Source: Trachythela sp. YZ-2020 (Eukaryota; Cnidaria; Anthozoa; Malacalcyonacea; Clavulariidae). Taken from it: a DNA stretch of 64,000 nt. Of the stretch, positions 46,663 through 59,621 are shown one piece after another. The notes under the pieces were generated by a model. That model was not told the origin of the DNA and searched no databases. It saw nothing but the letters and a program-made list of their open reading frames with translations. Position 1 is the stretch's first letter. Each line of letters opens with the position of its first letter. Where the stretch lies: positions 855,017-919,016 of the forward strand of contig JADLSH010000133.1 in assembly GCA_016169945.1 (NCBI GenBank). The letters run 5' to 3'. Made by a program: the position numbers and the translations under genes.

Positions 46663-49014
46663 ACAATCAGTTTCAAAGTTGTTGGGACACCTGCAGTTTT
46701 AGAGCATAGGTCAATCTGTGCACTTGTAATACACATTGATCACCCGTTCCTCCCCCTCCCCAATCAATGTTGGTTTCCCAATCGTAAGACCATACCCGTC
46801 AAATATGATAATACTTTGGGCACAACATTGAATAGGGGCGGAGATCGACGTTTGTCAATATAATAGGTATTTGGGGCGTCTGTCCCAACACATTTGAAAA
46901 GGATTGTCTGAACACTATACCCCAAATTTTTATTGTAAATTTCAAAATAACTGACAAAGAATGCTTTAAGGGCGATGTATTTTATTGCATAGCAGATGCA
47001 ATACAACATTTCTAACCACTCTAGTTCGTGTGAAATTGGAAAAGTTAATAATTAACAGAATATATGTGCGTTTGGGTATAGCATCTTTAATTCCTTAGGG
47101 TTTACTGTGTTTTTAGCTTTTATCAATTACGCCCAAAACTATTGAATCATTTAATGTGTTGTGGTAGTTAAACCAGACTATTTTGGTTTAATTATCTTAC
47201 ATTTAGGGATAGTTTATCGCATAGCAATAGACTTCCGGTTATTATTCGTTTACGAGCAATGGATCAGCCAACTACTAAATTGGGTACTAAAACCAAGCAA
47301 GCGCTTAGGTGACCACGAGTAGTTAATGCGACAGTGTACATCTATCTAGAGTAGAATTCTCAGATAGAATTGTCTCCCCATGGCTCTCGTACCGCGATGG
47401 TAGAAAAAGGTACCTACGAAAAGGAGGTGGTCACTTGGACATAGCTATAACTTCAAGCACTACGTTTATGTTGCAAGTTATCAGAAAGTTCGTGGATAGT
47501 AAATAGGATTGTAGACAACCATTATACATTGCTTTGGGCACCAAACAACGCGCCACGGGTGGTTGAACTGATATGGTCATCACCATGGTGATGCAAGTCA
47601 GCTGGTGCCTTTTGGATATATTTTATGTACAATTTATTCGAATCCTACAAAATCAGCAGAAAGAAATGAGAGCATGTAATTCATATTTTCTAAACTTATT
47701 ATCAACAATTCTACCTCCGCTCTTGGGTCAAACCAACGTTAATTGTATGTGCAAGCTATGCTAATAAGCTTTTCCGGAATAGACGATTGCCATCAAAATA
47801 GCATCGGTTGACACATCGGTTGACACTATATAAAAATGAAATAACGAGCCACTGAAATGCTTTTAAAACAGAACAAGGCTGAGAATAATATGTTGAGAAT
47901 ATCTAGCAATGTGTTTGCTAGTCATTAAAGAGTTTAAATGTGATTAAGCCAAATTTTGGAGCGGTTGACACTTTTTTATATAAATATATCTGATATACTA
48001 TAGTGATTTTTAGAGTTGAGTGTCAATCGATACACTTCACACAATTTTACATACTTTTTGGGAAAGAACAACCAGTAATATATCAATACAGGCTCCCTAA
48101 ACACTTTCTTTTAGTAGTTATTGTGGAAAAATTGAATATACCGTATCAACTCAAAGCTAAATTGATGAAAATGTTGTACGATTTACAGTGTCAACCGTGT
48201 GTCAACCGAACACGTGTTTCAAGCGTCTTATATTACATACATGTTTCACGCCCTAAATAATAGATCTACATTTAATCACAGCCTCAGTGCGCCTCGGCAT
48301 ACATAGCAAATGATCATAATAAATAAAAGTATCTTCTACTGGTATTTGGAGTATAGATTTACGCGACTGTCCTTTACACTCCAGCCACGTTTCTTGATAT
48401 ATTTCTTATTAGCAATTGCTTGATGGACTATATATAGTTGCTATTTTAGTCTGTGGGAAAATTCGATGGGATTCCTAGCCATTTTAGCAATTTTGCGAAT
48501 ATAATACTTGTTTCCATACTTAAGAAAGGTAACAAGTGCCTGCGTTTCGTCAGATATATCTTTTCGTCAAAGACCATGTTAGTATACATGCAGTGTAACA
48601 AAACAACGACAGACGCTATAAAGTTATAACACAGACACATTGTACAATCAGTCGTCAAATGTGCACGGCTCATACGCAATGTCCATCACTTTTCCCGTGC
48701 ATTTTACTGAACAATAATCGACGTCGCTAATTTTCAGATAAATTTGCATATCACGCTTGCATGCAGACCAGTTTCAATAATATATCTCTTGAATCACTCC
48801 CCTCCCAATACATCGCATTTTATAACTCCATATTGTATAATATACTATTCCATCGCGTTATATTTCAAATATATTGACGAAAGTACGCATAGGAAACGAG
48901 ATATTATATGCCAATGCAATTCGCTAAATATGTTACGCTAAATCCTATTTGAATTTCATGAAAATAACTTTGAAAAATACTCTTTGACTGAAGGACGCTA
49001 TAGACGCCATTCAG
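46663..49014. repeat. 2.35 kb tandem duplication, unit 2
   Basis: Nearly identical to 44303-46662. Differences are mostly homopolymer indels (for example in the C and G runs near 46750 and 46835) and a few substitutions. Confidence 0.9.
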
Positions 49015-49267
49015 ACAATCAGTTTCAAAAGTTGTTGGGACACCTGCAGTTTTAGAGCATAGGTCAATCTGTGCACTTGTAATACACATTGATCACCCGT
49101 TCCTCCCCCCCCTCCCCAATCAATCTTGGTTTCCCAATCGTAAGACCATACCCCGTCAAATATGATAATACTTTGGGCACAACATTGAATAGGGGGCGGG
49201 GAGATCGACGTTTGTCAATATAATAGGTATTTGGGGCGTCTGTCCCAACACATTTGAAAAGGATTGT
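49015..49267. repeat. Partial third unit of the tandem duplication
   Basis: Matches the first 253 bp of the unit, then diverges at GGATTGT/AGATATTC. A partial last unit is expected from unequal crossing-over or slippage. Confidence 0.9.
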
Positions 49268-49766
49268 AGATATTCAAAGAAATAGATGTGGAAGTTTCCC
49301 TAAAACTATCAAAGATGGACAACGGTATAATGAATGTTTCATGGTTGTCTGATGACTAACGGACAAGTTCGGAATTTATGAACAAAAATCATTGTATTTG
49401 ACTTTGAATTGTTTGAATTACCTAACAAATTTATTCTCCATGAACATATTATTATACATAAGATCTAATATAATATGAGATTGTAGATGTAAATTAATTG
49501 GCAAAATATTGTTGGACTTTAATCTTTATATGAAATCAAATGCTGATCAATGTACAATTATTCATGTTGTGATCATGTGATGTTGTCTAAGTTGGCAGAC
49601 TTGCTATATCAGAAAAAAGACTTCTACAGACTTGTAAATAAATGTTTAAGTTTGTGATACTATTTAAATTATCATCTTGATATAATGATATTTATTGCTA
49701 TGATCTATCTTTTGTTCCAATGCAACTTTAGTATCAATACATGTTTTAATTTTGTACGTAATATAC
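49268..49766. other. No recognised feature
   Basis: AT-rich spacer downstream of the duplication. Confidence 0.4.
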
Positions 49767-49857
49767 ACAAACCGCGCGAGAGGTCTTTATCTGATTTAAA
49801 ACATCGAGGCGCAGCCGAGTGTTTTAAATCTGATAAAGGTCGAACTGCAAGGTTTGT
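49767..49857. mobile_element. Palindromic MITE, 91 bp
   Basis: ACAAACC..GCGAGAGGTC then TTTATC(T)GATTTAAAACA is mirrored around GAGGCGCAGCCG. One long hairpin, non-coding. Confidence 0.65.
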
Positions 49858-50219
49858 ATATGACTTCTAAAATGACTCGTTTTGTACGCTCACTCATGGC
49901 GTTGGAATTTTGAAGATTGATGTTATCTACGCTGTAAAAATTGAAGGAGAAAATCTGAGCAAGTCTATATCAAATATATAGACTATAAGATAACCTGTCC
50001 ATTCTGTTGTCAAGAGAAACAATATTTTGTCCAAGGTGTTAATTATGACTTATTTATACTAACAACTAGTTATACTGTATTATGCAAAAATTCAATTTAT
50101 TGGCTACACCTGGATATGTTTTTGTTTCCAATAACAGATGATTTTACTTATCAAGTGGAAGTGGTTGGGCAAATGGATTTACCACATTGTCTTCCCATGT
50201 CTATTGTTAACCATGTTAA

Positions 50220-50271
50220 CCTACATATATAATATCATTTCATGGGAAATGAAATGATATTATATGTAGAT
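50220..50271. repeat. Near-perfect 20 bp inverted repeat
   Basis: CTACATATATAATATCATTTC and its mirror with a two-base gap, closed by a short ATGG-like loop. It may be a small fold-back element. Confidence 0.6.
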
Positions 50272-50817
50272 ATATTTTGCATGGCAGAGAATCCTTGTAA
50301 AATGTGTTTGATTATGACATGAAATACTCTTAGTCTAGCTAGCAGCTGCCTTGTTTGACTCAAGTGAGACATTGGCTGGAAGAGCTGAAAAGTGAAATTG
50401 TTTCAAAATTAAGGACATTTTTATGAAGTCGGTCCAGCCTGTCTAACTGGTTTCATATAAACAGCCCCAGCCCCTAAGTGCTACTCATTTCATAATCTCA
50501 GCTCAATTGGAAAGTACTTGGGTTCATTACTTTGACAGATGCCATTTCTTCCAGAATGATTACCAAAAGGCATACCCAAACATATTGAGTTTAGTCAGGG
50601 CTGCAATACTATAATCCAACCAAAAGTTATTTGCATTCGATTGATATATAATGAAATACAGTAATCTATAATAATGTGCAATATTTGGGCAACTGTGGAA
50701 GGTGTAAATTAACAAATGTCAAAATTGTAGTATTAGCAGTAGCTCTTTATTAAAACTGCAAACTTCTTTAGCAACAATCTTAATGATTCCAGTTATAATT
50801 TGTATTTTGGCTACAAT

Positions 50818-51259
50818 CAGGGTCAGACTGGCAGCTTTTTGGGCCTCGGTCAGGAATAAAATCTGGGCCCACGTATTAGTGAATAATCAAAGTTATGCTT
50901 AGAAGCCAGGTGAATTTTCAGCAAGTTGGACGTAGGAAGCTTGTTAAACTTAGGGAGGCCGAATTCAATGGGGCGCTATCATGACCCGAGTGGGAAAATT
51001 TTAAAATTTGGAGTCTCTAGATTGTCGAAAATGGCATTTTCATTCTCTACCTCTATAGTTAGGCCCTTTCAATAATTCTTTCATTATGATTTGTGAGTCT
51101 ATGCTATTTGCAGCAATTCATTATATAAAATATTGGGACCCCTGCTTCCTACTCCCTGTTAAGCAAAAGGAAATATTATAAATCTGTCCTTGTAGTAATT
51201 CCGGGTCCATAAAAGTTCTCCGGGCCTCGGTGCGCGTCCGATCGCTCAGTCCGCCCCTG
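50818..51259. mobile_element. hAT-like non-autonomous transposon, 442 bp
   Basis: Ends CAGGGTCAGACTGGC and mirrored GTCCGCCCCTG (CAGGGGCGGAC) fit hAT-type TIRs. The 8 bp flanks GCTACAAT and GCTCTAAT agree at six positions, the length of a hAT duplication. The inner module GAAAATGGCATTTTCA...CTACCTCT...TTAGGCCCTTTCA recurs at 52640-52700. Confidence 0.6.
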
Positions 51260-51267
51260 GCTCTAAT

Positions 51268-52549
51268 GATTAACTAGTGTTTACTGCTTAATCTGTTGAA
51301 GGCCATAGTGACTCAATGCAAATGGTAAGATAGTTTGCTCTATATTATCTGTTCACTCTTTTCAGTACAGAACTTTACCAAAAGCTGTCAGAGTCCCTGG
51401 TCTTTGTTACATTGTTTCTTAGAATAACTGGCGGTCAAACTTCCAGAGATATCATCACATAGTGACATTTAAAATTGTATCAAAACCACAGTTTAAACAC
51501 AGGAATATGATTTGACATCCTTCCCCTCCTTTACACAAGATTTTAAACCATGTTCGTATATAGCATACTGTACAGATTAAATATCTCTTAATTCTGTTCG
51601 TTGATTTGGACCAGAGACCTCAAGGAATTCTGTTAATACTAGTTTACATCATTGCAATTGTGTTCACTTGATTGTGTTCGATTCCGCAAGTAGGTATAAA
51701 CACGCTATAACGCCTATAAGCGCTCCCTCTTTCTTCGTAATACTGAGAATTATTTTGTCCGTAGTTAATCCTTAGAATATGAAGTTAAAAGCAGATTTTG
51801 ATCGCGTAAATTGTAGATCATTCCTCGCATTCGTATATTTTTATATTTCTCCACTCGTATCATGGTGACAAGAGCTCCCTAGGGTACCCGGGGTGAAGTG
51901 ACAGGTCCACAAGGGTGAAGTGATCGGTCATCAACTTGCGATTTTTGGCAGGCAACTCTCCGCGATTTTATTTCAGATCAGCTCCAATTATCCCTCACTA
52001 TCCAGTGTTACTCCCTCATGCCTATGAAATTATTGCGTAATTCTGCCGTTTTCCACCAAGTTGCCTGCGGAAGAGGCTAAGTATAGGAGAAACACTGTTC
52101 GAAAGTTGAAAAATGCTTATTTTTACGAGTTAGCGCTACAGATCATAATTTTGAGCTTAAAATTTCTGAAAATGGTAGTAAGTCATCACTTTTGTTTGTT
52201 TTTAAAACACGTTCGAGTTTCCCAACAACTTTTATTTATCATTGAAAGCCAGGAGTGAGTGTGAAACAGTCCACATGCAGATATACTATATGTTGGTTTG
52301 ATGCTTTGAACGCTTCATTATTGATAGTTGACTATGTATTTGGTGCCAAAACCTAACGCTTAGGAAAAGATTAATCGTTTTAATGTTTTCTTTAAAGCAA
52401 AAACCGAAAATTAAATAATTTACATCCTGCCACAGTTTGGGAAGTCACCGATTGCCATTTTGTTTATATCCGGTTGCTTTCCATCAGGGTACAACACAAC
52501 CGCATTGTAGAACAGTTTTTTTAGCTTTAAACACAAACAAGGCGGTCTT
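51268..52549. other. No recognised gene
   Basis: Small ORFs only. GGGTACCCGGGGTGAAGTGA followed by a second GGTGAAGTGA (51880-51925) is the only local repeat. Confidence 0.35.
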
Positions 52550-53830
52550 TTACATTAACTATCCCATCTGTTAGCAATGGTATAAAAACCTGTTGGTTGG
52601 CGCGCCGACGGGAAAATTTTTGAAAAACTTGAGTCTGCAGATCCGTCGGAAATGGCATTTTCAGAGTCCTCCCTACCTCTTTTGTTAGGCCCTTTCATTA
52701 ATATATATAAGATTTCAAATACTTGCAGTTATTTAAAGAAAACGCCCCCCAAAAGGAAACCTTAAACATCATAAAGACCCAATTAGAAACTGCATTTTTA
52801 CAACAGAGTTGACTTAATTTTACTCGAGAATACTGACGTGGAAATAGAACGCACAATGCGGCAGAGCAAAAGTTAGGAGGTTTTGCGCAGTCGTGTATAT
52901 ATGGCTATGTCATCTCAGTGGCGTAGGAAGCGAGGGGGGGGGGGGGGGACGCGGCCCCCCAATATTATATGAGGGGGGGGGCGGAATATCTTTCGGCCCC
53001 CCCAAAAAATAAAATAATTTTCATGAAAATGATGGAAACAGCTTAGTTCCCTGAACAAGCTAACTAAAAGAGGTAGATAAGACTCTGAAACGGCCGTTTC
53101 CGGCGATCTGGGGGCTTCAAATTGGGCCCCCCCAATGTTGAATACGTTCCTACGCCCCTGTCAGTCGTCTTACATTTGAGTATATTGCTTTAAGAAGAAA
53201 ATATATCTCTGGGTTTTGCAATGTTGATTTCTTTTATTGACAATTATACTTTTTTAGACAGGATGTTTCGGACCAACTCGGACCGAATTAAGTAGTGTAA
53301 TTTTACAAAATTTCACAAATGTGCGCCCCTGCCTGTGGTATAAAAGTATACAAACAAGTCATGTAATGAATACTTTCGTTGAAGATAAGGTTAAATTCAT
53401 ACATATATACGCGGCTTGCCGTGTCTTTTTGTTTTCGGACTTTTCATGCCTTATCTGTCTTGAAAACTTGTAAAATTTGAATAAAATCTGAAAAAACTTT
53501 CCACTAACCCTGTAAGTGTAAGATTTCCCGGAAAGTTAGTATTTAAATATAGACTTTCAACGTTGAAGAATTTGCAAAAATCGATTTGTCAAAGTCAATT
53601 TGATTGAAAATACTGATAAATGCCTCGAGGCATGTTTTCCCCGTTTTTTCCCGTACCAAAGCGCTTTTATATATCCACTTTTTGTTAAAATGCTCTAGTC
53701 CTAGCCCATTTGTAAAAATTGTGAACGACGTACAAATCATCCAAATATACTCTTTAAAATCGCTGTTTCATTGCCAAAATTTGGGTTTTTCCTATCTATT
53801 TCTTGATTAAAAATATTCATGACACAGGAT
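52550..53830 (-). pseudogene. DUF3504-type gene relic, copy 1
   Basis: Diverged partner of 54320-55784 in the same order and orientation. Shared blocks include the 3' end (ARQPTGFY.IANRWDS against ARPTALFEKGNRWDS) and the N-terminal NIFNQEI...NFGNET against SIFNQEI.KNFGNKT. The segment FISIFNQIDFDKSIF corresponds to FITDLDDLNMSFEEG. Frames are heavily broken, and a MITE (52916-53160) and hAT-like sequence are inserted. No function is expected. Confidence 0.5.
52916..53160. mobile_element. MITE with CAG(T/G)GGCGTAGGAA ends
   Basis: Left end CAGTGGCGTAGGAA and right end mirrored as CAGGGGCGTAGGAA, 245 bp apart. The interior has long G and C runs and an inverted copy of the hAT module (CTACCTCTTTTAGTTAG on the minus strand). 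Flanks do not form a clear duplication. Confidence 0.65.
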
Positions 53831-54319
53831 CCCGGGAGAGTTCCATATCTGTATATCTCAAACTCATTAATAATTCATGAGCAAATTAGCGAATGAACTC
53901 ACCCTAATTCGTCACATGATTGAGGTTGGATACCGCAAGGAAACACGCTAAAAATCATATACCATCACCGTTGTTAGATGAAAAACGGTTTTCATCTAAT
54001 AACTGAGATCCTAATTACAAATTCAAGTCAAAACACAACAATCAATATTTTAATTACACCATCAATATATTACCGCTTACACTAATTCAATCCTTCTTCA
54101 CCCAAAAACTAATATTACAATCGTTAAATACAGAATTCTGAAAATTAACCTAATTTGAACACTGCCATCTAATTCTTTCAAATCACACTTAGAAATTTCC
54201 TTGTTTATATTAACATCCTTACAAGGAACAGGGCCTAAAATACACAACCGATTCATTTTGCTCAGAACTACTCTTTTCACATATCTAAGTAAAGCATTAA
54301 ACATGGCCCGTTCTGTCCC

Positions 54320-55784
54320 TGATTAACTATCCCATCTGTTACCTTTTTCAAATAAAGCTGTTGGTCGCGCCGACGGAAACTATTTTTTAACTTTTCACAC
54401 CAACAGCTTACACATATTAGGCAAAAATCTTCGCAAGCGTATTTACAGAGTCCTACTGCACTTTTGTTAAAGAAACCTAACTGCTTCATTGTCAGGCCTA
54501 TGATAAAAGCATTACCATTCTTATTGTAAACTCGAGCTAAACTAATATAAAGCCTGTACATCTTTAGAGCAAACATCGCGTTGTGTGCTCCTTGCCCAGT
54601 CATGTAAATATGCCGGACTACTGTGGTCTCAGTGGCGTAAATCAAGCAACCCTCCATGGAAGGTCTTCGAAACATTTTCCTCAAACTGGAATAGTTGTCA
54701 CCGATTACAAAGCTATTTAAAGTTATATGCCTGTTCAGCACTTCGTAGACCAAACAGTTTCCCATTCCTGAAATACACAGAATTCTAACTAAAAGACGAA
54801 CTTCCGATAAGACTTTGAAACATATCTTCTTCCGGCGTCAGTAATACGCTCTTTCTCAGGTTTCTTTGTTGACATCAACGCCTTCTCGTACGCCCTTTCA
54901 TCTCACGTCAAGTACATTTGAGTAAATTGAAACCTATATCAATATAAAAAATATCTTGTCTTAAGTCAATGTTTCAGCTGTCGCTTCGCCATATCACAAG
55001 TAATAAACTCCTCTTTTCCAGCCAGGATGTTTCTGCAACTCATACTGTAATATTGAATTACACACGCTTTTGTACTGAATGGCACTTACCGATCGTCCAA
55101 TTTATCCAACGGATTCAACAAAACCTTTCTCTGCAAGAAATCGCTTGATCCCAGTAATCAAACCGTATAACGTACGACCTGAATACCTTTGTCGTCTTTA
55201 TTAACTACCTCTTGACAAATTTTCCCAACCAATACGCCAAGCTTTCGGCATTGAAATTTTCGTACTAATATCATGCCTTATCTATCACCTTCATTACTTG
55301 CCTCTCCTTTCGCAGTTTGCCACTGCGAAACACTTCTACTAACCTTCGTCTTATAACGAGTAGATGGAAAACTTCGCATTTAAATATAGACTTCGTCTTC
55401 GTCGTTTACACTTTGCAAGCGAAATCGCCTCTCCCTCTTCAAAGCTCATGTTCAAATCATCAAGGTCTGTAATAAATTCTACACGCCCTACACATTTCTG
55501 TCTTACAATGGACTATAGAAATTAACTTACAAAAGCAGGAAGCAGAATACTTATCTCCATTGTTCACAAACACAAAAACAAATTACTTTCATAGGTCCCC
55601 CGTTAGAGCTTAATAAATTGAACAGCCAATGAAATGTTTTCGTTTGAGATGTTGTGTAAACAACTGTTTTATTGCCAAAATTTTTCACTATTTCTTGATT
55701 AAAAATACTCCACTTCATGTCACCGTTTTTCTCGTGTTTGGATCCCCTGATGAAACACTCAAACTCGTTGTTTACATATAACAT
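54320..55784 (-). pseudogene. DUF3504 (KIAA1958/ZMYM-like) gene relic, copy 2
   Basis: The minus strand preserves exon structure. Exon a is 55784-55587 (MLYVNNEFECF...NGGPMK, donor GTAATT). Exon b starts at 55512 after TTTCTATAG, in phase, and reads FITDLDDLNMSFEEGEAIS. Then TRYKTK, SLAYWLGKF and GLITGIKRFLAEKG lie in shifting frames, ending NPLDKLDDR at donor GTAAGT (55089). The last exon starts at 54767 after TTTCAG with NGKLFGLRS, FEENVSKTFHGGLLDL and FLPNMCKLL, ending ARPTALFEKGN. These are landmarks of the DUF3504 domain of KIAA1958, QRICH1 and ZMYM proteins, which derives from Crypton tyrosine recombinases. Several stops and shifts disable it. Confidence 0.65.
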
Positions 55785-56269
55785 CCTTAATCTGTGATAC
55801 CACTGAAGGCACTGATCTCAAATATCTGAACAGTCCAGCATAATTATAAGCAACAATAATCAGCAAGGATAATCTCTGTGTTTCTGATGAAACTCTTCAT
55901 TCTATCTTCAAAATAATACTCTTCATTATATCCCCAAAATAATTCATTAATCTTTATTTGTTTGACTACAGGGTTCCATGTGTTTTTCACCATTGTATTT
56001 GAATCTCGCGTGCGAGGCCACAACTCAACTGAAACAAAGTCCTTTCAAATCAATCATATATGTCGAAAGCCAGATAGATTTTTACTTTTAATTTGTATGG
56101 CTACGGGTGAAAAAACTCTCTTGGCAATTGAAAATATACAGGAGGATCTTTAAAAATAAATGTTCCTTGATACGACGCAAAACATATTAAAAATGCAACG
56201 TTTGCGATCGATCGAATCGACGTAATCGATCGAATTACTTGACGAGCTGCCCGGCGTGTCAATAACATT
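55785..56269. other. No recognised gene
   Basis: AT-rich. CTCTTCATT(C/A)TAT is duplicated at about 55895-55930. GATCGATCGAA repeats near 56205-56240. Confidence 0.35.
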
Positions 56270-56545
56270 ACAAGTATTCTTGAAACTAAGAAAAATCAAC
56301 GCGAAAATATCATTGTCTACCCAATTTATAGATTTTTAGTTCAACAAGAATAATTTTCTTGTTTCAAGAATATGACGCAAGAATATCATTCTTGAAATAA
56401 GAAAAAAAGTCTTCCGGATTATTTTGCCTGGATTAATTTTCTTATTTTAAGAAATGTTTTCTTAAAACAAGAACTTTTTTCTTATAATTTTTCTTGACAA
56501 GAAACTAGACATCTAGAAATCTAGGCTAGACATTGATTTTTTGCA
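56270..56545. repeat. Fold-back repeat rich in TTCTTG/CAAGAA and TTCTTA
   Basis: Third locus of the family seen at 1560-2295 and 41864-42180. It ends in GATTTTTTGCAGTGATA. Confidence 0.6.
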
Positions 56546-56689
56546 GTGATATACTATACATTTTCAATAAAAGGGACTTTAACTGAAGGGAATAAACCTG
56601 AATTATTATTATACATTCAAACTTTATTCTCGTTCCTGATTGGTCAATAAGCCCCAGATAATTCTCAGGAGCCATTTCAAGTTTTGCCG

Positions 56690-56805
56690 AATGTTAATGA
56701 CAATTTTTTCAGTTGACTGTAGTCAGATGACGTTTTCAAACATCATAAGAGGATCCAAAATCGGTCCGAAAAATTGCAGTGTGTAAACGCAGCTTTGATT
56801 AGGCC
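56690..56805. mobile_element. Deleted relative of the 812 bp TIR element
   Basis: GAATGTTAATGAC, TTTTCAGTTG and GTCAGATGACGTTT match 15540-15590. AAATCGGTCCG then TTGCAGTGTGTAAACGCAGC matches the right end at 16262-16300. The middle 600 bp are missing. Confidence 0.6.
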
Positions 56806-59621
56806 AGTCGTTCGATTACGTGTTCAGATGTAAGTAAACTATAAGTATAACATTAATCAGCACAATTCAACTTTGGATAACTTCTCGTCATCATACAGCT
56901 AAAGTAAAACGGTATAAAAGACATTTAGTAAATGGTATAATTACGTTAAAAGTGTAACAAGATATAAATGGCTCAAAGCCGAGGTTTCAATCACGAAAAC
57001 GACGCTCTATAGCCAAGGAAATGTACTTTCCGGAAGGGTGTATTGTATGTATGTTCGTTTTCGGGCTTAGGGTGTTAACTAAAGGAAAAACATGTAATCA
57101 ACTTTAAAATAGTTATCCATGTTTGTCTCTCTCATTCTTGACAAAGGCGTACTATAGTTTATTACCTGGGATGCAAAGTAGAACTACGTGCGCTAACCAT
57201 TGTGGAGAAACAAGTAGATTAACTTGAATTGGCGCAATGTTAACTCTGCTATTCTTTATTGAAGTCCATTCGCGTGTACTATTTATGTGCATGGAGCTAC
57301 ATTCAAATTTCAAAAGACTTATTATCATGTTTTACTATCTAATCATGTTCTTCCCTTGTTTTCCTTTGCAAGATATTGTTTTAGTTATTGTCCTACAAGG
57401 ACAAAAGAATTGTCGAAAGTTCAGTTCACAACATGAAGGTTCATAAAAACCTTCGGGTTTTCTTTCTATTTGGAGTTGGCTGTCATTGATAGCTCCCTGC
57501 AATTTGAAGCATTGTCACCTGAACGTTCGGAGACGCATTTAAGATTTATCCGATTTTTTGTTCTTAGTTTGTTCTCCAAATATTCCTCCACCGTAGTTCG
57601 TTGTCCAATGATGAAATCTGCAAGACAACTCATCCTTGATTACAAGACAACTGTAGCCGTACTGTCTAAATTCCTTTTGATGGCATTGCTTTACTTCACA
57701 CGTCTCCATGACAACTGGTATTTACAATGTCTTGCTCAGGTTTGTAATGTACTTTGGAACAGATAATCACAACTCAACTGAATAGTCACATAATGGCAAT
57801 GTCATAAAGAAAGCGCAAGTAATAGTGCCCGGGAAACACAAGCAAATGATGAGGATGAAAAAGAATACAACATTTAATACATACATTTGAAAGAAACATA
57901 TAACAACACAACATACATTTGCCAGGATATTTTTTGGCTCTGACTACATCAAGACATTGACTTCCGTGTGTAATAATGCGCAAGACTAACGATAGAATAT
58001 TTACATTCTTACAAACAGAATTTACATTGCAACGATAAACTAGAATACAAAAGAAACTATTGAAACATATGCAACACACAAATACGACATATAAATTTAT
58101 TTAATTTCAAAGATGATATTCATTATATTATGCTTTTGCATTCTATATTTTAATTTAAGTATCTAGCTATAACATTGCTCTTTTCAACATCTTTGTAATG
58201 TCAAACTACTCATGTGTTGGACACTTAATCTTAACATGTATTAAATGCATGAAAAAGTGCCGGGCATGATTTTATATATAAAACAATTGAAAATTTACGG
58301 TGGAAATGTTATGTATTGAGCAATATGCAACGATGAGAAATGAGCATCCTGTGAATCATCAGTAACAATTTATCAATTCAAAATTTTCGAAAGACTTTTC
58401 CGGCGAACGAATGTGGTTAAGACAGAGCCCCTACTAACTACTTGGATTATTATCAATAGTTAAAAATAGACATAGACATTGTGAAAATCAGAAGGAACAA
58501 ACAAACAAACGTATTAAAGATTGAAAAACTTGACACTATTGAAAAAACGTTACGGTATTACATCTTGAAAAACAAAATTCGTTTAGAAATTTCACTGACT
58601 ACCCACTCATTTCTTTCAAAATAAATTGTTCATGCTTTCATGATTTAAAAAACAAAACGACGTTCAATTTGATTTCCAATATAATACAAATTCTTAATTT
58701 TCAAAACAAATTTTCTCAGCTATTCTACGAAATTGGGATTTAACACTTATTTCAGCATGTATTTTCCACTTGACCCAATTCCTTCCAGCGTTTTTCTTTT
58801 GATTTCACAATTGTACTGCATGCGTACTCAGGGATGGTAACTCACCTTACTCGCCGCAACCTAATGTGTGTTTTGGGCATTTAAGGCGTTTAATAAAGGC
58901 GATTTAAGCAAATTTGAAACGCAGCTACATATTTCTGCACAGACCACTTTGCAATCAAGTCACACTCTGTCTTAAACGAAGAAAATGATGTGGAATAAAA
59001 CCGTATGACTAAAACCAGGCAATAAGGACGTAATAGTCAACACGGATACTCCTCGCCAACTCTTTCGTGTGTGCCGTTATAATGGGATTAAAGAAAGGAA
59101 GGCTGATATTTTAGCATGTTATAAAAACCCACGCACAAATCTTAATGTGAGGAAAGATTAGGTCAGGTATTACCTTACCGGCCTTGCTCCTAATCATGCA
59201 GTCAAATGTGTTAAAGATGGCATCTCGTCAACAAACCCCCATCATATAATCTGCAGTGGATCCGGATTATAAAGTTCCTATTTATAACCCTGCATTGATG
59301 CAGACTGGTACATTTTGGGCAGTTGGACATATCTTGGGACATTCTTTTTCGCAAGCGGGACAAATATTGTATTGCTTACCGGAACTAATCAAGCATTAAT
59401 GCAATCATTAAATTCTAAAGAAGTTTAGGACTTGGATCAATAGATTTGCAAGACCACTTTCCCGAAACTCATAGGGAGAAAAGAAAATGTTTTGAAATTT
59501 TATACGTGTAATCCTAGCTGTAGAAGGAGAGCAAGTACTTCGCCTGAGTTCACATTCTGCAATCAACAGAATATCTTTACAAAGGTTTGTCCAAGCTGCT
59601 AATTGCTTGATTTAATTAACA
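56806..59621. other. No recognised gene
   Basis: About 2.8 kb with only short ORFs. A hairpin-like GAAGGTT..AAAACCTTCGGG lies at 57434-57460. Some plus-strand peptide near 59260-59400 vaguely resembles HECT-type sequence but is too short to call. Confidence 0.35.

Noticed and set aside
45652..48260. Identical 85-codon ORFs in both tandem units as a conserved gene
   Set aside because: Identity is explained by the recent duplication; no motif, start context or splice support.
54277..54765. 162-codon minus-strand ORF as an independent gene
   Set aside because: Neighbouring frames carry the DUF3504 landmarks, so this frame is a shadow of the relic with one matching stretch.
59260..59400. Plus-strand peptide resembling HECT-type E3 sequence (VGHILGHSF...)
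   Set aside because: Too short and flanked by stops; similarity is impressionistic.
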